From Anaeromyces robustus (taxonomy: Eukaryota; Neocallimastigomycota; Neocallimastigomycetes; Neocallimastigales; Neocallimastigaceae), in NCBI GenBank assembly GCA_002104895.1, contig MCFG01000117.1, positions 1 through 22,500 of the forward strand: a stretch of DNA of 22,500 nucleotides, written 5' to 3'. The translations under genes were made by a program, and so were the position numbers. The notes beneath the pieces were generated by a model. That model did not search any database. It saw only the letters and a program-made list of their open reading frames with translations, and was not told the origin of the DNA. Of this stretch, positions 1 through 10,634 are shown in pieces (within the stretch, counting starts at the first letter, position 1; every line of letters begins with the position of its first letter).

Positions 1-631
1 AGTTAAAAGATATATTGAATATATACATATATAATAAAAAATTTTAACTAATTCTAATTTATGAATAAAATAAAAAAAATTTAAAGTTTTTTCCTGTTTT
101 AACTACCTAAATCTAATGAAAATAATACTTTATTAAAAAAAAAAACTTTTTCTTTTCAATATTTCGTTTTCCTTTCTTATCTTATCTTTTTTTAAAAAAA
201 TATTAGATATTTAATATTAAAAATTTAAATAATTTAAACATCCTACATACTACGTCTTTTAAGATTATAATAAATCATTCAATAAATAACATTATAGCAG
301 GCTAAATAAGTACATTCTGTTTTTTTTCCCAAATCTTTTATAATTTGGTGCTTAAAATAGAATTATTACATTCTATAGTGGAAAAAAGAATAAGAATACT
401 AAAAAAAGATTTTTTAAAAAAAAAGTATATTGTGAAATATATAAATATTTATATTATAATATAATGCAATATATTACATAATAAAAATTTTATTTCATTT
501 TGATGTTATTATAAATTAAATTTTAATTAATATTAAATTAAATATCTAATTTTAATATATGTATTAAATATTAATAGAATAAATATATTGGATCAGAAAA
601 GATAAAAGGTAAAATAAAAACAAAATAATTT

Positions 632-691
632 TAAATAAATAAATAAATATCACAAATAAGTAAATATTCATAATAAAAAATATATAATTAC

Positions 692-729
<38 letters not shown>

Positions 730-744
730 AAATAAATAAATAAA
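632..744. repeat. (AAAT)n microsatellite, interrupted
   Basis: Two blocks of AAAT tetranucleotides, about 632-648 and 693-744, are separated by a short A/T-rich spacer. The repeat is the complement of the (ATTT)n blocks that follow at 949-1036 and 1131-1266, so the opposing tracts could pair as an imperfect inverted repeat. Confidence 0.9.
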
Positions 745-948
745 AATTATTGAAAAAAAAAAATACTTTTTTGGATATAGAATAAAAAGAATGAAATTGT
801 ACATTAATATATTTATATAATAATATACATACTACATATATTAATATATAATTTATAAAAGTTTAAAAAATATTTTTAATAATAATTATGTGAGACATAA
901 TTAGAGTATAATAATTTTATTAATTATTATTATTTATTAATTTTATCA

Positions 949-1036
949 TTTATTTATTTATATTTATTTACTTATTTATTTACTTATTTATTTATTTATT
1001 TATTAATTAATTTATTAATTTATTTATTTATTTATT
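949..1036. repeat. (ATTT)n microsatellite, interrupted
   Basis: ATTT tetranucleotides interrupted by ACTT and TAATTA variants. They lie in the opposite sense to the AAAT block at 632-744. Confidence 0.9.
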
Positions 1037-1130
1037 GATAGTGGATTAAACAACTTTTATTATTTATTACTTTATAAATGTGCCTAATATTATTATTTTT
1101 GATAATTATTAGTATCAGAAAAAATATTAA

Positions 1131-1136
1131 ATATAT

Positions 1137-1183
<47 letters not shown>

Positions 1184-1194
1184 TATATATATAT

Positions 1195-1229
<35 letters not shown>

Positions 1230-1266
1230 TTATATTTATTATATTTATTATATTTATTATATTTAT
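1131..1266. repeat. (ATTT)n microsatellite plus short 9-bp repeat
   Basis: Two runs of uninterrupted ATTT units flank a short AT dinucleotide stretch near 1182-1192. The right end, from about 1228, changes to four copies of a 9-bp unit, TTATATTTA. The open frame that crosses it (1078-1269) codes only for Ile/Tyr/Leu/Phe repeats and is not a gene. Confidence 0.9.
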
Positions 1267-1672
1267 TAATTTGTCGTTTTATTGTTTTAATGTTTTATAT
1301 TTTTTTTTCTGTTAGAAATGTTTTATTTTTGATAATAAAATATTGTTTATACTTTTATTTAGATAACCTTTAATTAAAAATTCAAATTTGTTGGTTATGT
1401 AATATTTTTAAAAATTATAATAAAACCTTTGTACAAATACTTACTTGTTCATTTACATATACATATTGATTTATTTATTTTACATCCTTATTCATTCATT
1501 TTCACATAATTTTGTACAACATTTAATTTAATAAATAAAATCATAAAAAAACTAATTTTTCAAATAATTTAAACAAATAAAGAAAAATTAAAAATATAAT
1601 AAATAACAAAAAAGCAAAAACAAAACCTATAGATAAACGAAGAAGCAACTAAAATAAAAACAAAAATAAAAA

Positions 1673-1750
1673 AAAAAGTTATTTTAATAAAAAATTTAAC
1701 ATAAAAACAAAAATGAAAAAAAGTTATTTTAATAAAAAATTTAACAAATG
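1673..1750. repeat. Imperfect tandem duplication, 45-bp period
   Basis: The segment carrying GTTATTTTAATAAAAAATTT occurs at 1678 and again at 1723, followed each time by an A-rich stretch containing AAAATGAAA. Two copies are visible, 45 bp apart. Confidence 0.75.
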
Positions 1751-1972
1751 AAACAAAAAATGAAAATGAAAAATGAAAGAAAAAGTAAAAAATGCATTAT
1801 AAAATGATTAATGAATAAATTATATATATTATATATATTATTTTCATAGTAAAAATAAATAATAAATAAATTAATATAAATAAAATAAAATAATGAAAAT
1901 ATATTATAATTTTACTTTTATTGTAAGTTTTTTGTTTTTATTTATCATCTTATCAAGAATGTTATAATATAT

Positions 1973-2047
1973 AAAAAAAACAGAAATTTTAAGAATATGA
2001 ATCTGAAAAAAAAAAAAAAAAACAGAAATTATAAGAATATGAAATTG
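1973..2047. repeat. Imperfect tandem duplication, 42-bp period
   Basis: CAGAAATTTTAAGAATATGA at 1981 recurs at 2023 with one substitution. Each copy is preceded by a poly-A run. Confidence 0.75.
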
Positions 2048-2583
2048 AAATAAAAAAATGCAATAATTATAGTTTATCTATTTAATTCATCTTATTAATA
2101 AATTTATTATGTTTAAAGATTGCATGATTTTATAAAATGTAACAAAAAATTTTTCTATTAATTAATTAGTATAATGTATTATTAGTTTTTCTTTTTTTCT
2201 CACCTTTTTTTTTTAAAAAAAAAAATAAACAATAATAAATGGATAAAGTGAATTTGATAATATCAATTGTTTTATATTCATTCATTAATTAATTAATAAA
2301 CTTTTTATAATATACATTGTATATAATAAAGTTTTTTTATATATATAAAAAGTTTAACTAGTAACTAATGTTATAATTAATCAATTTGATATGAATTGAT
2401 GATGATTGAAAAAATTGACGATATTTTCATTAAAGAAAAAATTTAAAATAATAATATTTATTATTAATATATTATTAATTGCTTTTTTATTTTTTATCTT
2501 TTTTTTGTTTTTTATTTTAAATATTAATCAATTTTAATTAATTATTATTCCTAATACAATAATGATGTATTATAAATTAATTA

Positions 2584-2795
2584 TATTAAAAATATCTTTC
2601 TTATAAAAAAGAAAAATGGTAAAAAAAAAGAAAAAAAAAAACTTATATATTATTGATATATTATTAAATAATCGTTATATTTAAAACCAATCTAATATTA
2701 AAAATATATTTCTTATTTAAAACAAAGGGAAAAAAGAAAATGGTCTCTTAAAAATTTATATATTGTCAAATAATCGTTATATTCAAAACCAATTT
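2584..2795. repeat. Imperfect duplication of about 100 bp
   Basis: Two diverged copies lie side by side. ATTAAAAATAT followed by TTTCTTAT occurs at 2584 and 2697, and ATCGTTATAT followed by AAAACCAAT occurs at 2671 and 2773. The offset shifts from 113 to 102 bp, so small deletions have built up. No coding potential was seen. Confidence 0.6.
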
Positions 2796-3661
2796 CAAAG
2801 TGTATTTTTTTCATTGATTGATTTATTTTTATATAATAAAATAATTAGAATTATTATAATTTTTTTTAAAAAGAAAAAAAAAATTAAAATTTTTTCAAAT
2901 ACTATTCACTGATAATAAATTTAAAAAATTTAAAGTTTTTTATAATTTTAAAAAATACAAAAAATAAATATAAAAAAATAATAAAATAAAGCTTTAATTT
3001 GTTTAAAGACAAATTTTTTAAAAACTTTAAATAAACTTTTATAATTTTCATTTCTTTTCAATTGTTTTATTAATGGTTTCTATTTTATTTATACATATAT
3101 ATATTTTCTTTATAAATTATTGTTTATTATATATTTATATTTTTATATTTACTTTATTATTATATAAAATTTATTAAAAAAATATATATATTATTTTTAA
3201 TAATACATTTTAAAATACATCTATATATATATATATATAATATTTTATATAAAGTCATTAACATCAAATAAAAATTAAAAAAAAAAAATAAAAAATAAAT
3301 AAATAAATAATTATCCATACAAACTAAATAAATATATAAAATATTTAAAATATTATAAATATTATATCTATATATCTATATTCTTATCATATTTTTTTCT
3401 CCAATTTTTTTATTCATTATTGAACATCTATTACTTAAAATAAATTTATATAATTAATATTAAATAATAAAAACAATTCAAATATAAAAATAATAAATAA
3501 AGAAAATAAAATATAATAAAATATATATATATATATATATATAAAAGAACAATAATAATAAAAATAAAATAAAAAAAAAATTAAAAAAAAAAATTTGACA
3601 AGATAATATAAAAAGATTTATTATTATATAAAAATTATATATAATATATAAAAAAAAATAA

Positions 3662-6233
3662 ATGCTATTAGGAAATACAAATAAAAATATTAATTCAATG
3701 TCATTAACTCAAAAAAAGTCTTCAACTTTAAAGAATGTTACAGAAACAAAAAAAAGACATGCTAAAAAAGTAGTATCAAATGAAATAAGCGGAGGTGGAG
3801 GAACAACTACATCAATTAAGTATATTAATAGTAATGATATGGTAACTCAATTAGGAAATGCATTAGTTCGAGAATATTTAAGTCGACATGGTTGTAAAAA
3901 ATCTCTTTCAGCTTTAATAGAATCAGATGAAAAAGTAAAATATATTATAAAAAAAAGAAAAAATAATTAATTAATAAAATCAAATATTTTTAATTATTTA
4001 TTATTTAATTTGATTATTTTAATATACTAATTATATTAAAAACTTTTATATATATATGTGTGTGTGCTTTATTATTTTTATCACATTGTTATATGGAAAA
4101 ATTAAAATAATTTGTTATAATAAATATTATTGGTTTATTTGAAATATATATTATAATAATAATAATCAGGAATTATCAGAAAATTCAAAAAAAGTTTATA
4201 ATAGTAGAACGGAATTAGCTCGATCATTAGGAATATTAAAACATGCCCAACAAAATAAAAACTCAAGTAATTAAATATTATATATTTTATTTAAAGAAAT
4301 AATATATATATATATACTTATTCATTCATTCATTTATTTATATATTATTATATTATTATATATATATATTCCTTAATATTTCAATATATAAGAAATCGTA
4401 TATATGTCTTTATTAGAAGTTGTTATTAATGCAGTACTATTGGATTTAGTTAATCATACCAAAGATGAAAAAAATAATAGTAGTAATAATAACAATAATA
4501 ATATTAATAGTATAACTAGTAATAGTAAATCAAATTCTAATATAAATTCAAAAGAAAAAAATTCACATATATCAAAAAATAAAGAAGCAGATAAAAATAA
4601 TTATCCCTATACACCTTCCACCTCTGTCAATCTCAATGTCGAACACCATCACTCAGAACATGAAAATAATAAAAAATCGAAAAACTCAATAAATTCTACT
4701 ATTGTTTCAACAACAACACCATCATCCATAGCAACAACAACAACAACAACAAAGGCAAAAGCAACTACCATTTCTGTAGTAAAAGCATCACCTAATTCTT
4801 CCTCCTATCCTTTCTCTTTTTCAAAAAACAATGCTTCATTATTATTAGGAAATAAACCTAAAATAAATAATAATAATAATGACAATGATAGTAGTAGTAG
4901 TAGTAGTAATGATAATAGTGAAGAAGAAAATGAAATTGATATGATTAATGTTATTACTACTAAAAAAGAAAAAAAATTAAACCATAGTCATAATCATAGT
5001 AATCATAATACTCATAGTCATAATCATAATCATAACCATAATCATAATCATAATCATGAATTTGAACATGAACATGATCATGATCATCATGACCCTACTT
5101 TATTTTCTTCACCAATTTCCTTAAATCATAAGACTTCTGATGAAATGAACGGATTTATAAAACCAAAAATTTCAAAGAAAATTAATAATAATAATAATAT
5201 TAGTAATAATAATAGTAATAGTAATAGTAATAATAATAATAATAATACTAGTAATAAACGTAATAGTATAGCAACATCAAATCATCATCATCATCATAAT
5301 CATGATGATGAAAATGATATGCTAATTGAAGACATTCAAATTCAAGATTTTGATGATATAACAATGAATGATATCAATCTTACTAGTCATCGATTTTCTT
5401 CTTCTCATTCTAATAATAATATGAATATATGGAAAAATCAGGGTCAACCTATATCTATGGAAACTTCAAAAGATTTATTAAATTTAGTTTATGGTGATAC
5501 AAAAGAAAACTATCAAGATGCTTGGAAAGGTAAAAGATTCATTTTTAATAAAAACCCTGTGGTTAGTTATGGTTTAATTCAAGAAAAGGTAAATTTTGAT
5601 AAAAAATAAATAAATAAATATATAAATAAATTTTTTAAAATAAGGTCATAAAAAAAAAAAAAAAGAATTATAGACATATATATTAATAATAATAAACATA
5701 CAAATCAATAATAAAAAAAATTCATATATATATATATTAAAATAGGGAGGACCATGTGGATTAATATCTGTTGTTCAGGCTTTCATAATATTACATCTTG
5801 TTTTCAAAAATTCAAAATATGAAAAGTAATTAATATATATATATATATTTCTATTGTATAATATATAAATTCAAAATAAAAAAAAAAATTCATACTCTCA
5901 TTAAATAAACTATTAATTAAATAAGAATCAAATAAAAAATATATTATTATTAACACTATAATATTCCTTTTTTTTAATTTAATTATAAATGGAATACATA
6001 TATATATATATATATTTTCAATTTTTATAATTAATAATAATTAATTTTCATTAATAATGAAAAAAAAAGTGTGGATGAAGAAATGTTACATTCATTTACA
6101 GAAGATGAAAGAGAGGAAGCTCTTATAAACTCTTTAGCTGATATTATATGGAAATCTGGTGAATGGAATAATAAGTGTATTATTGCATTGTAAATATTTC
6201 GTAATGATTAAATTTATTATAAATATTTAAAGA

Positions 6234-6306
<73 letters not shown>

Positions 6307-6683
6307 TATTTACTTAATATATTCATATAATATAATATAATATAATATAATATAATATGATACATTTATTTTTTTTTATATTAGACCATCACCTAATAGT
6401 TTATCAAAAAACTTAGCTGAAAATCTTATACTTTATAATATTTATTCAAGAGATGCCTGTTGCAATTTTATTTCTCAAAATTTAAGTCAAGTAATTATTT
6501 CTATTATGAAAAAAAAATTTTTTTTTCTTTGTCTTTTTTTTTTTCATAATATATTAATTATAAATATCACTTCATATATTAACATATTATATATCTTTTC
6601 CTTTCTTTTATTTCTATATTTTCATTAATTTTCCATTTTTAATAAATAAATAAATAATAATGATAATAATATGAAAAAAATAA

Positions 6684-6726
<43 letters not shown>

Positions 6727-7638
6727 TTCAAATTCATGGATTTTTAATATTATTATATTCAACTATTCTAAGTAGAGGTATAGATAATGTTCATAATGAT
6801 ATGGATGAACCTAATAATACATTAATTGGTATGCACGGTTATTGTACTCAGGTAATTCAAAAAAAAAAAAAAAAAAAAGAAATTAATATATAAATAATTA
6901 ATAATAACTATTATAAATGATGAATAATTAAATATATATAAATTATAAATGATGAATAATTAAATGTATATAAATTATAAATGATGAATGATAAATAATC
7001 AAAGATTTATAAAATAAATAATATAAATGAAAAAAAAAATAAATACTTAAATATTTATATTATATTAATTTTAATATACATTTCATGTTTTTTTTATTAT
7101 TATCACTTTTTAACATTATATTCAATTAATATAGGATCTTGTTAATTTATTAATTACAGGAAAAGCAACCTCAAATGTCCATGATAATGATATTAGATTA
7201 GGAGATGATAATGCTCCAGATGATCAATGTAAAATTCTTAAAGGTATTAAAAGTCAACCAAGTATTGGACATCTATCTTTATTTGAACATTATAGATCTG
7301 TTATTGTAGGTTCTTTCTATAAAAATCCTATATATCCTATATTTATTGTTTGCAGTGAAAGTCATTATACCGTTCTTTTTAGTTTAGATAAAGATGTAGT
7401 TTCCACTAAAAGAAATATTAGTATGTTTGATCTTTTCTATTATGATCAACTTTCAAATCAACAAGATGAAATTAAATTAACTCTCACACTTTTAAATAAT
7501 AATTATAATGAAGACGATGAAAATAATGGAGAAATTATTGATCATCATAAAAAATTAATTCCACCATTGAACCTTTGTATAAAAACTAAATGGAAAAATG
7601 TTAATATTGATTGGAATGACACTGATCCATTACTTTAA
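3662..7638 (+). CDS. MINDY4: MINDY-4/FAM188B-type deubiquitinase, 8 exons, 833 aa
   Basis: The product should be a cysteine peptidase trimming Lys48-linked ubiquitin chains, as known for the MINDY family. Exons I derive: 3662-3934, 4170-4266, 4393-5588, 5746-5825, 6070-6189, 6385-6490, 6726-6851 and 7135-7638. All introns are GT-AG, the frame holds at every junction, and the total is 834 codons. Residues about 60-91 (LVREYLSRHGCKKSL) resemble a LisH helix and match the N-terminus of vertebrate MINDY4. Residues about 128-470 are a low-complexity insert of Asn, Ser, Thr and His. The catalytic domain, about 475-833, carries Q520 and C526 (QEKGGPCG) and H743 (SESHYT). Family blocks SLADIIW, GMHGYCTQ, LFEHY, MFDLFYYD and the C-terminal WNDTDPLL are present. 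All three catalytic residues are intact, so an active enzyme is expected. The short open frames 4404-5609 and 7423-7638 are parts of exons 3 and 8. The start is the first ATG upstream of the LisH-like segment. Confidence 0.93.
4983..5090 (+). repeat. Coding CATAAT hexamer repeat (His-Asn tract)
   Basis: Within exon 3 of the MINDY-4-like gene, CATAAT units with CATAGT, CATGAA and CATGAT variants encode alternating His-Asn, then His-Glu and His-Asp, at residues about 320-356. Shorter His runs follow near 5281-5300. The regular alternation indicates expansion of a coding microsatellite. Confidence 0.85.
6238..6303. repeat. (ATT)n trinucleotide microsatellite in intron 5
   Basis: About 22 uninterrupted ATT units lie inside the fifth intron (6190-6384) of the MINDY-4-like gene, followed near 6330-6358 by a short TATAA pentamer run. 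Confidence 0.9.
6686..6724. repeat. 39-nt poly-A run abutting a splice acceptor
   Basis: Thirty-nine consecutive A residues end directly at the G of the AG acceptor (6724-6725) of exon 7 of the MINDY-4-like gene. There is no pyrimidine tract in the usual place. The poly-T-rich stretch 6518-6544 lies near the other end of the same intron. Confidence 0.85.
6911..7000. repeat. 32-bp tandem repeat in intron 7
   Basis: TTATAAATGATGAAT begins at 6911, 6943 and 6975, giving about three copies of a 32-bp unit in the seventh intron (6852-7134) of the MINDY-4-like gene. The third copy is diverged. Confidence 0.8.
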
Positions 7639-8745
7639 TATTATAGTATCTTAAATTTTTAACAAAACATAATAATAATAATAATAATAAAAATTAAATG
7701 AATAATTAATATTATCTCTCTATTATTTAAATAAAAATATGAAAATTTAATATTTTTTCACATATTTTTATAATCAATAAAAAAAAATATATTCATATAT
7801 ATTAAAATCATTCATATATATTTATTTATGTGTTATATGTTTTATATGAACCATATATTCAAAATAATATTTTTATTATATATATTTATTTATTATAATA
7901 ATAAATATATTCATGATTAATTAATAATTAAAAAAAAAAAAAAAAAATAGTATTTATCTCATAAAATAAAGAAAAAATAAAATATATTTAATAGAAATAA
8001 CTATATAATATAAGGAATAATAATTAATATATATATTTTTTTATTTTTAGAAAAATAAAAATATACATCTGATATTTTATGTATATAAAATTAATAAATT
8101 ATAAATATTTTTAGTAAGGATAATAATGATTTTTATATATATATAATTATTATAAAATTAAAATGGTTACACAAATCTTTAATTAACAGTCATTTATTGA
8201 TAATTATAAATGATTTAATAAATATTTTTTTATACTATTATTATTAATTATATAAGTAAGGAAAATAAAAATAAGAATTATTCCTTTTATATTATTTTTT
8301 GAAATTAAAAAAAGATATAATTATGATAATATAATATATTACATTATAAAAGATATATTATAATTATTATAATTTATATAATTAATATTTATATAAATTA
8401 TATTAAATCATTTATTTATTAATATAATTGATTTTTTAAAAATAAAAATAAAAAAAAAAAAAAACAATAATATATGCTATTAAAATTATAACAATTTAAT
8501 ATATTTTACATATAAAAAGTACTGTCTTAAAGTTTTTTATTTTTAAGTATATTATATATGTATATGCATATTCATTATACTTAAAAAAAAATTGTTGTAA
8601 TAATAAAAAATATATAAATACTTTTTTTTTTTTACTTTTTTTTTTTTTTTTTTTAAACTTATAATTTTATTAATTACTTTACAAGAAATTTCTAATATAC
8701 ATTACAAAAAAAAAGAAAAGAAAAGAAAAAGAAAAGAAAAAGAAA
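7639..8745. other. Intergenic DNA between MINDY-4-like and NlpC/P60 genes
   Basis: This AT-rich sequence holds a short AAT run at about 7669-7690, several poly-A and poly-T runs (for example 7931-7947 and 8636-8655) and no exon-like segment on either strand. It must contain the 3' end of the upstream transcript and the promoter of the NlpC/P60 gene, but no specific signal is recognisable. Confidence 0.75.
8706..8745 (+). other. Polypurine leader immediately 5' of the NlpC/P60 start
   Basis: A pure A/G stretch built of GAAAA and GAAAAA units runs without a pyrimidine up to the ATG at 8746. It likely forms the 5' leader. Its regularity suggests slippage, and any role in start selection is speculative. 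Confidence 0.5.
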
Positions 8746-9483
8746 ATGCGTCTCAGATATATTAATTTACTAATTATATGTCTTCCTGCTGTTTTAGGTG
8801 CTATAAATGGCAAATGTTCTTCAGGTAATGGTGTTTGTGTAACTACAAATAATTGTACTAAAGCAGGAGGTATTTATAAAGATGGATTATGTCCAAAGGA
8901 TCCAAAAAATGTTAAATGTTGTAATAAACCAAAATGTGTTGCTCCAAATGGTCAAGTAGGTTCTTGTAAATTTGTTTCTAGTTGTAAAAATGGTAAAGTT
9001 TATGCTAATTTATGTCCTGGAGGTAATGATTTTAAATGTTGTGTTCCAAATAAAAAAACTACTACAACAGTTAAGAAAAGTACTACTATAAAGAAGAAGA
9101 CTACTACACCTGTAAAAAAAGTTACTGGAACTAAAATTGTTAATTATGCTAAAAAGTTTATAGGTAATCCATATGTTTGGGGTGGAAATAGTCTTACTAA
9201 AGGTTGTGATTGTTCAGGTTTTACTCAACAAATCTATAAACATTTTGGTATTACCATTAATAGAGTAGCTGCTGATCAAGCAAAACAAGGTACTAAAGTT
9301 GCTAATTTAAAATCAGCTAAAGCTGGTGATTTAGTTTTTTATTGTGATAATTCCAAAAAGGTTACTCATGTTGCCATTTATGAAGGTAATAATAGAATTG
9401 TTCATGCTGCTAATTCTAAAGATGGTATTAAAGAAAGTAATGCCAATTACAAAACACCATGCAAAATTAAGAGATTTATTTAA
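8746..9483 (+). CDS. Secreted NlpC/P60 family peptidase with two six-Cys modules, 245 aa
   Basis: NlpC/P60 enzymes cleave peptide stems of bacterial peptidoglycan. Here the protein is probably exported and acts on bacteria outside the cell. Residues 1-18 (Arg-rich start, LLIICLPAVLG) form a signal peptide. Two Cys modules follow: C24, C31, C37, C49, C58-C59 and C64, C74, C80, C90, C98-C99, each with an LCP motif and a terminal CC. A Thr/Lys linker covers about 103-127. The peptidase domain is about 129-240, with YVWGG, nucleophile C156 in DCSGF, H208 in THVAIYEG and H220 in IVHA, which is the expected Cys-His-His set. The gene is a single uninterrupted frame, while three of the other four genes here have many introns. 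The start gives an immediate signal peptide, so no upstream exon is needed. The domain is bacterial in type, and such genes are known as transfers in gut fungi. The Cys modules resemble those on other fungal secreted hydrolases. Substrate is inferred. Confidence 0.93.
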   Translation: MRLRYINLLIICLPAVLGAINGKCSSGNGVCVTTNNCTKAGGIYKDGLCPKDPKNVKCCNKPKCVAPNGQVGSCKFVSSCKNGKVYANLCPGGNDFKCCVPNKKTTTTVKKSTTIKKKTTTPVKKVTGTKIVNYAKKFIGNPYVWGGNSLTKGCDCSGFTQQIYKHFGITINRVAADQAKQGTKVANLKSAKAGDLVFYCDNSKKVTHVAIYEGNNRIVHAANSKDGIKESNANYKTPCKIKRFI

Positions 9484-9690
9484 ACGATAAAAAAATATTA
9501 AAAAAAAAAAAAAAACAAATTTTAAAGATATAATTATGATACCATATATTTTTTATTAAAAAAAAACAATTATTTTTATAAATTTCTTATGTAAAATGTA
9601 TAACTAATAAAACGTTATATAAATGAAATGTATTTATTTTATTAATGTTTTTTTTTATTTATTTTTTTTTTTTTGTGTGTTATTTTAAAC

Positions 9691-9721
<31 letters not shown>

Positions 9722-10088
9722 CTATTTATATTAATAGTCTTTATTTTTTAAATTGTATTATTTTTATTATTATTATTTATTATCTATTATTTATTATTTA
9801 TTATTTTTTTTATTAGTAGTAACAGTAATTATATTACTTTATGTTATTTATTATTATAATAGTAGTAGTTACAATATATTATGATTATTATTATTACTAT
9901 AACAACTAGTAATAATAGTGGTATTATTATATTATTAAAGTATTATTATTCTTAGTGGGATTAATTATTAATTTATTATGTTTTTTCTTTATTTTTCATT
10001 TGTTTACTTTCATCTTTCATAATAATTATTATTTATTATCAACTTTTTTTTTTCCTATTAAAATTATTAATTATTATTATTTATAAAT
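9484..10088. other. Convergent intergenic DNA with 3' ends of two genes
   Basis: The NlpC/P60 gene (+) and the G-alpha gene (-) converge here. The sequence contains an (ATTT)n block at about 9690-9722, followed by ATT/TAT-rich sequence with TAG/TAC interruptions to about 9960. No coding segment or RNA gene is seen. Both polyadenylation sites should lie here, but AATAAA-like words are too common in this base composition to choose one. Confidence 0.75.
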
Positions 10089-10584
10089 TTAATATAATCC
10101 AGCACTTTTAAGATTTCCCATCCTAACAGTTTCTGTTACAACTCCAAATACAACTTTCATACTATTGGTATCTGTAGCCCATGTTAAATGAGTATATATT
10201 TGCTTATCTTGATTTTTGTTTAAGGATATAAATTTTCCTCCAAAATATGTTATTGCTTTGGTATAATCCTGACCTCCTAATTATCATAAATATAAAAAAA
10301 TAATAATAATAATAAGTATTCAAGATTTATTAGTAAGAACTGAGAAAGAAAGAAAAATAAAAAAAAATGATAATTAATAAATAAAATCATAATAATAATT
10401 ACCCTGATAATCAGGAAAAAAATTTTCTATAGGTGAATTTTTTAATTTATTTTTAAATAAATCAATTTTACTTAAAAACAGTATTAATGAAGTAGCTTCA
10501 AATTGAGGAAGTCGTATAATGGTTTGAAAAAGTCCTAATGCATCATTAATTTGACTTTTAAGTAATAATATGAATATATATATA

Positions 10585-10634
<50 letters not shown>

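Larger units (their letters stand above)
1..3661. other. AT-rich intergenic DNA, no supported gene
   Basis: This 3.6-kb stretch is nearly all A and T in every frame, with stop codons everywhere and no exon-like island. It contains (AAAT)n and (ATTT)n arrays, several poly-A/poly-T runs and three small imperfect duplications, each listed separately. The last 200 bases, rich in AT dinucleotides and A runs, presumably include the promoter and 5' leader of the MINDY-4-like gene, but no specific element can be recognised. The only open frame of note lies inside a microsatellite and is rejected. Confidence 0.8.

Noticed and set aside
1078-1269. 63-codon open frame
   Set aside because: It lies in the (ATTT)n microsatellite and encodes only Ile/Tyr/Leu/Phe repeats. 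An ATTT repeat stays open in this frame by chance.
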